Of a stretch of 5,951 bases of DNA, positions 1-5,138 are shown piece after piece (the stretch's first letter is position 1; every line of letters starts with the position of its first letter). The notes under the pieces are model-generated. The model had not been told where the DNA came from, did not search any database, and saw only the letters and a program-made list of their open reading frames with translations. Source of the DNA: Verrucomicrobiales bacterium (GTDB lineage Bacteria > Verrucomicrobiota > Verrucomicrobiia > Verrucomicrobiales > DEV007); NCBI GenBank assembly GCA_017991025.1, contig JAGNMT010000240.1:1-5951 (forward strand). The letters are read 5' to 3'. The position numbers and the translations under genes are program-made.

Positions 1-30
1 AAGTCAAAGTCAGAGAAGAGGGCCGAGCGT

Positions 31-165
31 TTAGGGCGGAGCCATCTCCGAGGGGCGGTTGCTAACGGATCGAACTGCTTCTGCCTGTTCGCGGAAGGAT
101 TCGCGTAAATCGAGAATGAAATCGACATGTGAGCGGATTTCTCGGCCAATAATTAACCTGTCCCT
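31..165 (-). pseudogene. C-terminal remnant of an unidentified minus-strand gene
   Basis: On the minus strand a 44-codon open segment ends at a TAA (complement of 31-33) and is bounded upstream by an in-frame TGA (complement of 166-168). It has no convincing start codon. The peptide looks like genuine coding sequence: it contains IIGREIRSHVDFILDLRE followed by SFREQAEAVRSVSNRP, a charged and probably helical tail ending in MAPP. Its upstream half lies inside the 88-bp tandem repeat, so it is encoded a second time at 174-261. Because 88 is not a multiple of three, the second copy runs into a different frame. I read this as the 3' end of a gene whose 5' part was lost or scrambled. I do not recognise the family, and chance coding appearance remains possible. 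Confidence 0.3.
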
Positions 166-261
166 TCAAATTTTGTTCGCGGAAGGATTCGCGTAAATCG
201 AGAATGAAATCGACATGTGAGCGGATTTCTCGGCCAATAATTAACCTGTCCCTTCAAATTT
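86..261. repeat. Perfect 88-bp tandem duplication
   Basis: Bases 86-173 and 174-261 are two head-to-tail copies of the same 88-bp unit, with no mismatch found by eye. Each unit starts TGTTCGCGGAAGG and ends ACCTGTCCCTTCAAATTT. Perfect identity suggests a recent duplication, or an assembly artefact. The unit includes part of a decayed minus-strand reading frame and ends in the TGTCCCTTCAAATTT motif, which recurs a third time immediately downstream. Confidence 0.95.
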
Positions 262-262
262 A

Positions 263-278
263 TGTCCCTTCAAATTTT
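263..278. repeat. Third partial copy of the repeat end
   Basis: The 16 bases TGTCCCTTCAAATTTT repeat the junction sequence seen at 159-174. The end of the second 88-bp unit (247-261) matches its first 15 bases. This truncated third copy overlaps the last bases of the antitoxin stop codon (complement of 277-279), so the end of the antitoxin gene coincides with the edge of the repeat. Confidence 0.85.
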
Positions 279-534
279 AGGGCTGCACCGTCTTCTCGGT
301 TTTGATTCGCTCACTGAGCCAAACCTTGATGATGGACTGGCGCGTCACTCCGATGAGGGAAGCCTGCTTATCAAGTTCGGAGATCATCCAACCCGGCAAA
401 TCGACATTTACCCGACGTGGCTCAAGGCCCGGTCTGCGAGCACTTTCCCAGTCGAGAAACCCGCTGATAACTTCGCCATCGTCGAAGCGACGATCAAGCT
501 TTTCAGCGGTTATGGTAGCCTTCTCTTTCTTCAT
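277..534 (-). CDS. Orphan BrnA/CopG-type ribbon-helix-helix antitoxin
   Basis: An 85-residue protein resembling the BrnA family of type II antitoxins, which are DNA-binding proteins that neutralise BrnT RNase toxins and repress their own operon. The N-terminal half (1-40) is charged, with DRRFDDGE and a FLDWESARRPGLEPRR segment typical of the family. The C-terminal half is a ribbon-helix-helix fold: strand RVNVDLP (about 41-47), helix A about 48-60, turn IGVT (61-64) and helix B QSIIKVWLSERI (66-77). The ATG at 532-534 is set by a strong AAGGAGGT Shine-Dalgarno six bases upstream. In this family the toxin gene normally lies directly upstream. Here all that fits is a few codons (STRDQ then TAA inside the Shine-Dalgarno), preceded by an in-frame stop, and no BrnT-like sequence is visible. 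The gene is divergent from the large kinase gene and appears to be an orphan. Family assignment is by motif recognition only. Confidence 0.8.
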   Translation of the reverse strand: MKKEKATITAEKLDRRFDDGEVISGFLDWESARRPGLEPRRVNVDLPGWMISELDKQASLIGVTRQSIIKVWLSERIKTEKTVQP

Positions 535-694
535 CTCTTGACCTCCTTACTGATCGCGCGTGGACAGGTCAAATTTTCAAAAGTTTAAGGGGCAGAAAAT
601 TTGTCCCCGCCACACGACAACTAAGGGGATTCGGAGGCGGGTGCCAAGCGTATTTCCGCTTGCATCTCCATTTGAAAAACGCCACTTTTTCTCG
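535..694. other. Divergent intergenic region with GGGACA-type motifs
   Basis: This is the 160-bp gap between the antitoxin (leftward) and the kinase gene (rightward), and it must carry both promoters. It contains GGACAGGT at 562-569, the inverse of the ACCTGTCC in the left repeats. It also holds GGGGCA at 589-594 facing TGTCCCC at 602-608, and a small hairpin with CAAGCG (645-650) pairing CGCTTG (657-662). I cannot point to convincing -35/-10 boxes, and there is no clear Shine-Dalgarno just before the kinase ATG. Confidence 0.5.
541..548 (-). promoter_or_regulatory. Shine-Dalgarno of the antitoxin gene
   Basis: The complement of 541-548 reads AAGGAGGT, a near-perfect anti-16S match, with a six-base spacer to the ATG. 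It fixes the antitoxin start. It is much stronger than anything in front of the kinase gene, which fits an antitoxin translated at high level. It would overlap the stop codon of a former upstream toxin gene (TAA within AGTAAGG). Confidence 0.8.
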
Positions 695-3600
695 ATGTCG
701 TCCAGCAGTCCCGCTTCTTCCCCTTGGGAACCGCCCCTGCCCGAGGAACTCCAGCGGATGCTGCCGCAGTATGAGATCCTCGGCATCCTGGGTCGCGGAG
801 GAATGGGGGCGGTTTACAAGGGGCGGCAGGCCAAGCTTGATCGCATCGTCGCGATCAAAGTGCTTCCGGAGACTTTCACGAAGGGAGACGATCAGTTGAA
901 TTTCGTGAAGCGCTTTGAGCAGGAGGCGAAAGCGATGGCCAAGCTCGATCACCCGGCCATTCTCTCGGTCTACGATTTCGGCGAAACCGCGGAAGGCGAA
1001 CTCTACTTCGTGATGGAGTTCGTCGACGGGATGGACATCCACCAGTATTTGAAACTCCACGGCGGAAAGCTGCCCCAGGAGCACGCCCTCTCCATCTGTG
1101 CCCATGTCCTCGACGCCCTTGAATACGCCCACGCCCACGGCATCGTCCACCGGGACATCAAGCCGGCCAACATCCTCCTCAATCGCGAGGGACGGATCAA
1201 GATCGCTGACTTCGGTCTCGCCAAGAAATTCGGGGACCACGCCGACGCCGAAGCCCCCGCTCTGACGATGAGCAACGTCGCAGTGGGCACGCCCGACTTC
1301 GTCGCGCCGGAGGCCCTCGACAGGGATCAAGTGCCGGACCACCGCGCCGATCTCTATGCCGTCGGGGTGATGCTTTACCAGATGCTCACCGGCAAATTGC
1401 CCCGGGGGAATTACCAGATGCCGAGCGAGCTGAATCCGGAGATCGACCCGCGACTTGATGAAATCGTTAGCACTGCGATGGCCGCCGACCCGGATTACCG
1501 TTATGGGAGCGCGGGAGCGGTGCGGGCGGACCTTGATCTGGTCCTGAGCAGTCCCTTGGCACGGGTCGCGGCCGGGGAGCCCAGCGGGGCCGTCAAAGCC
1601 GTCGTGCCCGTGACCACTTCGCTGCGCGGGAAGAAGGCTCCCCCGAAACCGGCCTCCAAGACGCCGCTCGTCGTCGGCCTCGGTGCCGCCGCCCTCGTCA
1701 TCGCGGGATTGGTCATCCTCCTTGCCGGGAAACGCGGTGAGCCGGAAACCCTTCCGGCTCTCTTGCCTGAGGTTATTGTGGAGAAAACACCGGCGCTTCC
1801 CCTTCAGGCGGCCACCCCGGCGTCCGGGGCACCCGCCGAAAAAACTCCCGAACCCATCGCCAAGTCCGACACCGTTGTTCCCAATGCGGAGGAAATAGTA
1901 GCACCGGCGTCCCCGCCGGTGAATAGTAGCGAGGGTATGAAGGCGGCGGCGATGGCCGAATCACCAGCGGAGGCCGCTGAGTCCGAACGTAAGGTCGAGC
2001 CTTCGGGGAAAACGGGCGAGACGCCCGTTCTACCATCGACAGACCCTCTCGCGAATTTGCCCGGCCTGCAGACGCGGCTGAATGGCTATTTGAAGGCGCG
2101 GAGGACACAACTCGCTGAACTGGCGACCAAATACGGACGCACTCTGGATTCCCGCCTCAATCAGGCCGCCGACGCCGGAGATCTGAAAGTGACCACCGCC
2201 TTTGATGAGGAAAAGTTGAGGGTGGCGACACTCGTCGCATCGCTCGCCGCTCCGGCGACAGATCCCCGGGCGGCGGTGAGCCACTCGCCCGCTTTGCCGG
2301 AACTGCCGGAAGGTTCACCCGAGACGCTCGTGATCCTTCGGGAGACTTGGACGAACGAATCCCGAAAGCTCCTCGCCGCGCTCGATGCCGCCTTGCAGCA
2401 GTCCCTTCAGGCGCTGGAGGTGGAATTGACCAAGGCCCGCGATCTGGAAAAGGCCAGGGCTGTGCTGGCCTATCGGGAGTCGCTGGCATCGGAGACTTCC
2501 GTTGTTGCATCTGTAGGGCAAGCGGCCCCCTTGCCGTCTGAGCTAAAGAGAACACAACCGGCAGCCGGTGCGGCCGCCCTACAGTCTTCCCCCGACCTCA
2601 CCCGCGCCACCAAGGACGCGCCCTTCGAGAACAGCCTCGGGATGAAATTCGTGCCGGTGAAGGATACGGACGTGCTCTTCTGTATTCATGAGGTGCGTTA
2701 CAAGGACTATGCTGCCTACGCCGCCGAGGCGAAGGGAATTGACGGATCGTGGAGGGATCAAAGAGGTGATGGTTTTGCCCCGACTGATCGGCCAGAGGAC
2801 CACCCCGTGATGAAAGTGAACTGGGACGACGCGCAGGCCTTCTGTGACTGGCTCAGCAGGAAGGAGAGCAAGCGCTATCGTCTCCCGACGGATCGCGAAT
2901 GGAGTGTCGCCGTGGGGATAGGTCGAGCAGAGAAGTGGAAATCCGACACAACTCCTGCGACGGTCTTCAAGGAGCCGACAACGCTCCCGTGGGGCAATGA
3001 ATGGCCTCCACCTAAAGGAGCGGGCAACTACAGCGACGAAAGCCGCAGGGAGAGGGCATCACACCCAGACGCGAAGTATATCGACGGCTATGACGATACC
3101 TTTCCGACGACCGCGCCGGTCATGAGCTTTGAGCCAAACAAGATAGGACTCTATGACTTGGGTGGAAACGTGTGGGAATGGTGCGAGGATTGGTATGACG
3201 ACTCGAAGGAAACCCGTGTCATGCGTGGCAGTGCTTGGTATCTCGCTGTGCGTAGCCATCTGCATTCGTCAAATCGCGTCGGTCTTAGACCCGCAGCTCG
3301 AGCTGAAGTCTACGGCTTCCGCATCGTCGCGGACCTCGCCGCCCCGCCCCCCACTATCACGCCCGTTCCTCCATCTCCGGTCCAGCCACCCTCGGTGGTC
3401 TCCCCCGAACTCGCCCGCACCACCAAGAATGCGCCCTTCGAGAACAGCCTTGCGATGAAATTCGTACCGGTGCCCGACACTGAGGTTCTCTTTTGCATCC
3501 ACGAGACACGGTATAAAGACTACGCCGCTTATGCTGCGGAAACCGCCGGTGTCGATGAACTGTGGAAAGACCAAAGCGCGGATGGCTTCACACCCGCAGA

Positions 3601-4963
3601 CCGGAACGAGGATCATCCGGTCACCCGGGTCAGTTGGCACGATGCGAAAGCATTTTGCGCCTGGCTGAGCAAGAAAGAAGGCAGGACCTACCGCCTGCCG
3701 ACTGATCAGGAATGGAGTATCGCCGTGGGTATCGGAAAAGTGGAGCATTGGAACCCGAGTATGAGGCCGGCAGACATCTACAAGGATCCGAACGCATTTC
3801 CCTGGGGCGACGAATGGCCCCCTCCGAAAGGAGCGGGGAACTACAGCGACGAAAGCCGAAGGGAGAAGGCACCACACCCGGACGCGAAGTATATTGACGG
3901 CTATGTAGACACCTTCCCCACGACCTCACCGGTGATGAGTTTTGCGCCGAACAAGATCGGTCTCTTCGACCTGGGTGGGAACGTGTGGGAATGGTGCGAA
4001 GATTGGTTTTCCCATGAAGACAAGGAGCGCGTTCTCCGGGGCGGGTCCTGGTCTCACATCGAGCGTCCGTTTGTGCTCTCGTCGTCGCGCTCTCATCCGT
4101 TGCCAGACAATCGACGCAGCATCAACGGATTCCGTATTATCCTTGAGGTGGCGTCCGCTCCAGCGCCCGTCGCCGCAGCGCCCAAGGTTGCTCCGCCGAA
4201 CCCACCGCCGGTTGTCGCCGCTTCCACGCGCGCCGGCCAGGACGCTCCCTCCGAGAACAGCCTCGGAATGAAGTTCGTTCCGGTGCCCGACACCGAAGTG
4301 CTTTTCTGTATCCACGAGGTGCGATGGAAGGACTACGCAGCTTATGCCAAGGAAAATCCCGAGATTGCACCCATTTGGAGAAACCAGACATTCTTCGGGA
4401 TTGAGATCAAGGAAAACGCCGAGGATCACCCGGTGGGCCTCATACAATTGGAGGATGCCCAAGCTTTCTGCCACTGGCTCAGCAAAAAGGAAGGTTTGAC
4501 CTACCGACTGCCCACCGATCACGAATGGAGCATGGCCGTGGGCATCGGAAAAATGGAAGACGATAAGGCCGCACCGCAGGAGAAATCTGGCAAAATAGAG
4601 GGCCAATACCCGTGGGGAAACGAGTGGCCGCCTCCGCAGGGAGCAGGTAACTATAGTGACGAGAGCCGAAAAGCCAAAGCACCACTGAATTCTGGCGAGA
4701 CTATCTACCTGGAGGGTTACGATGACGGATTTCCAACCACCTCTCCGGTGATGAGTTTCAAGCCAAATTCACTGGGACTCTACGACCTTGGTGGCAATGT
4801 AGTGGAATGGGTCGCAGATTGGAATAGCACCGGTAGCAGAGTCTTGCGTGGTGGTGGTTGGGGGGCTGGGAACTCCATCGTTACTGAATCGTCCTTTCGC
4901 TTTGTTTTCAGTCCAACCGCTCGCAACCACGATTTTGGGTTTCGCTTGGTGCTGGCGAAGTGA
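695..4963 (+). CDS. Membrane Ser/Thr kinase with three FGE-like sensor domains
   Basis: A 1422-residue Hanks-type protein kinase. The kinase domain (about 26-290) has every key motif: glycine loop GRGGMGAVYKG (33-43), ATP-binding K55 in VAIK, E77 of helix C, catalytic HRDIKPAN (D154, N159), DFG (172-174) and APE (204-206). It should therefore phosphorylate Ser/Thr and is an RD kinase. One hydrophobic helix (about 324-344) anchors it, preceded by basic residues, so the kinase is predicted cytoplasmic and the rest extracytoplasmic. A Pro/Ala-rich linker with two helical, coiled-coil-like stretches (about 452-517 and 540-600) leads to three FGE/formylglycine-enzyme-like domains (641-880, 911-1151, 1183-1421). 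Each has NSLxMKFVPV, AFCxWL, YRLPTDxEWS, PWGxEWPPP, GNYSDESR, DLGGNV and a terminal GFR. A kinase fused to an FGE-like domain is known in PVC bacteria, for example chlamydial Pkn1. I chose the ATG at 695 because the peptide MSSSSPASSPWEPP is typical of such proteins. An in-frame GTG at 560 would add 45 unlikely residues. The ligand and targets are unknown. Confidence 0.93.
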   Translation: MSSSSPASSPWEPPLPEELQRMLPQYEILGILGRGGMGAVYKGRQAKLDRIVAIKVLPETFTKGDDQLNFVKRFEQEAKAMAKLDHPAILSVYDFGETAEGELYFVMEFVDGMDIHQYLKLHGGKLPQEHALSICAHVLDALEYAHAHGIVHRDIKPANILLNREGRIKIADFGLAKKFGDHADAEAPALTMSNVAVGTPDFVAPEALDRDQVPDHRADLYAVGVMLYQMLTGKLPRGNYQMPSELNPEIDPRLDEIVSTAMAADPDYRYGSAGAVRADLDLVLSSPLARVAAGEPSGAVKAVVPVTTSLRGKKAPPKPASKTPLVVGLGAAALVIAGLVILLAGKRGEPETLPALLPEVIVEKTPALPLQAATPASGAPAEKTPEPIAKSDTVVPNAEEIVAPASPPVNSSEGMKAAAMAESPAEAAESERKVEPSGKTGETPVLPSTDPLANLPGLQTRLNGYLKARRTQLAELATKYGRTLDSRLNQAADAGDLKVTTAFDEEKLRVATLVASLAAPATDPRAAVSHSPALPELPEGSPETLVILRETWTNESRKLLAALDAALQQSLQALEVELTKARDLEKARAVLAYRESLASETSVVASVGQAAPLPSELKRTQPAAGAAALQSSPDLTRATKDAPFENSLGMKFVPVKDTDVLFCIHEVRYKDYAAYAAEAKGIDGSWRDQRGDGFAPTDRPEDHPVMKVNWDDAQAFCDWLSRKESKRYRLPTDREWSVAVGIGRAEKWKSDTTPATVFKEPTTLPWGNEWPPPKGAGNYSDESRRERASHPDAKYIDGYDDTFPTTAPVMSFEPNKIGLYDLGGNVWEWCEDWYDDSKETRVMRGSAWYLAVRSHLHSSNRVGLRPAARAEVYGFRIVADLAAPPPTITPVPPSPVQPPSVVSPELARTTKNAPFENSLAMKFVPVPDTEVLFCIHETRYKDYAAYAAETAGVDELWKDQSADGFTPADRNEDHPVTRVSWHDAKAFCAWLSKKEGRTYRLPTDQEWSIAVGIGKVEHWNPSMRPADIYKDPNAFPWGDEWPPPKGAGNYSDESRREKAPHPDAKYIDGYVDTFPTTSPVMSFAPNKIGLFDLGGNVWEWCEDWFSHEDKERVLRGGSWSHIERPFVLSSSRSHPLPDNRRSINGFRIILEVASAPAPVAAAPKVAPPNPPPVVAASTRAGQDAPSENSLGMKFVPVPDTEVLFCIHEVRWKDYAAYAKENPEIAPIWRNQTFFGIEIKENAEDHPVGLIQLEDAQAFCHWLSKKEGLTYRLPTDHEWSMAVGIGKMEDDKAAPQEKSGKIEGQYPWGNEWPPPQGAGNYSDESRKAKAPLNSGETIYLEGYDDGFPTTSPVMSFKPNSLGLYDLGGNVVEWVADWNSTGSRVLRGGGWGAGNSIVTESSFRFVFSPTARNHDFGFRLVLAK
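1739..1760. repeat. Palindrome inside the linker coding region
   Basis: GAGCCGGAA (1739-1747) pairs perfectly with TTCCGGCTC (1752-1760) around a 4-base loop. It lies just after the transmembrane helix, where the encoded sequence is low-complexity (EPETLPAL). A 9-bp perfect stem in coding DNA is unlikely to be required by the protein and may be a captured repeat. Confidence 0.7.
1815..1829. repeat. Short GC-rich palindrome in linker
   Basis: CCCCGG (1815-1820) pairs with CCGGGG (1824-1829) around a 3-base loop. It is short, and in GC-rich DNA it could arise by chance. It is listed because it belongs to a cluster of palindromes confined to the linker. Confidence 0.45.
1894..1930. repeat. Palindrome flanked by 9-bp direct repeats
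   Basis: CACCGGCG (1902-1909) pairs perfectly with CGCCGGTG (1914-1921) around TCCC. The stem-loop is bracketed by two copies of AATAGTAGC (1894-1902 and 1922-1930). Palindrome plus flanking duplication resembles a small inserted repeat with a target-site duplication. The protein reads through it in frame (EEIVAPASPPVNSSEG). GTAG-CACCGGCG-type sequences resemble dispersed palindromes I associate with verrucomicrobial genomes, but I cannot verify that here. Confidence 0.65.
2011..2029. repeat. Palindrome encoding the GETPVLP segment
   Basis: AACGGGCG (2011-2018) pairs perfectly with CGCCCGTT (2022-2029) around AGA. It encodes part of GKTGETPVLP in the linker. It is the same kind of stem-loop as the others in this linker but a different sequence, so it is probably a separate dispersed repeat family. 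Confidence 0.6.
2511..2584. repeat. 74-bp element with 9-bp terminal inverted repeats
   Basis: CTGTAGGGC (2511-2519) and GCCCTACAG (2576-2584) are perfect inverted repeats bounding 74 bp. Inside, GGCAAG (2517-2522) pairs CTTGCC (2530-2535), and ACCGG (2557-2561) pairs CCGGT (2565-2569), giving a folded, clover-like element. It is read in frame as a Pro/Ala-rich stretch (about residues 606-630) directly before the first FGE-like domain. The structure is that of a miniature palindromic repeat inside a gene. The identity of the element is inferred. Confidence 0.65.
2615..3334 (+). repeat. FGE-like domain repeat A
   Basis: First of three homologous coding repeats (protein residues 641-880). It starts DAPFENSLGMKFVPV and ends YGFRIVAD, with the core motifs PWGNEWPPP, GNYSDESR, WEWCEDW and RVMRGSAW. 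The block 3002-3194 is closely similar at the nucleotide level to 3815-4007 of repeat B, with no length change. Confidence 0.9.
3425..4147 (+). repeat. FGE-like domain repeat B
   Basis: Second homologous repeat (residues 911-1151), joined to A by a Pro-rich linker. Motifs are NAPFENSLAMKFVPV, PWGDEWPPP, GNYSDESR, WEWCEDW and RVLRGGSW, ending NGFRIILE. It is the closest relative of repeat A within the protein. Confidence 0.9.
4241..4960 (+). repeat. FGE-like domain repeat C
   Basis: Third repeat (residues 1183-1422), ending at the protein C-terminus. It keeps SENSLGMKFVPV, YRLPTDHEWS, PWGNEWPPP and GNYSDESR. It is the most diverged: WEWCEDW is replaced by VEWVADW, the region before PWGNEW (EDDKAAPQEKSGK) is unlike A and B, and the segment after RVLRGGGW is unrelated to theirs. 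Confidence 0.88.
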
Positions 4964-4969
4964 TTGAAC

Positions 4970-4991
4970 CGCCACATCCCGCCGTGTGGCG
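4970..4991 (+). terminator. Candidate hairpin downstream of the kinase gene
   Basis: CGCCACA (4970-4976) pairs with TGTGGCG (4985-4991) around an 8-base loop, six bases after the kinase stop codon. The position suits a transcription terminator, but no T tract follows. It may instead be an mRNA 3'-end hairpin or a chance palindrome. Confidence 0.4.
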
Positions 4992-5042
4992 AGAGATACC
5001 ATGAAGTCCCGCGCCGCCCCCTTGACCCCGCTTATTACATCC

Positions 5043-5112
5043 GGTGTCATTTATTCCGGCGCGACGTATCCTCAAGCCTCCTCCCAGCTTTCCGGCCCGG
5101 GTGTCATTTATT
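5043..5112. repeat. 13-bp direct repeats in the convergent intergenic region
   Basis: GGTGTCATTTATT occurs at 5043-5055 and again at 5100-5112, 57 bp apart, each preceded by a CCGG/CCCGG run. They lie in the 175-bp gap between the converging kinase and toxin genes. No gene is visible in the gap. The AT-rich core stands out from the GC-rich surroundings and may be the end sequence of a dispersed element. Confidence 0.6.
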
Positions 5113-5138
5113 TTGGCTCAATTCGAAGGTGAAGTCGC

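Noticed and set aside
86..261. The two 88-bp units as a CRISPR array
   Set aside because: There are only two contiguous identical units with no unique spacers between them, and no cas gene is nearby.
560..694. In-frame GTG at 560 as the kinase start, giving 45 extra residues
   Set aside because: The extra residues are basic, low in family resemblance and run through the GGGACA-type repeat region. The ATG at 695 begins a peptide typical of such kinases. An in-frame GTG at 641 is also possible but has a GGAGGCGG run too close to it.
569..1342. A 257-codon open frame on the minus strand opposite the kinase domain
   Set aside because: It is a shadow of the GC-rich kinase coding frame. The kinase frame has all catalytic motifs, while the antisense product shows no recognisable domain.
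3269..3877. Antisense open frames opposite the FGE-like repeats (also 3926-4606)
   Set aside because: They recur opposite each repeat because the repeats themselves are homologous, so their mutual similarity is a mirror of the sense strand and not evidence of genes.
4964..5138. Template repeat of a diversity-generating retroelement just downstream of the kinase gene
   Set aside because: I compared the 175-bp gap with the 3' variable segment (4838-4948) and saw no near-identical copy. No reverse transcriptase frame is present in the window, and the segment is not rich in the AAY codons typical of adenine mutagenesis.
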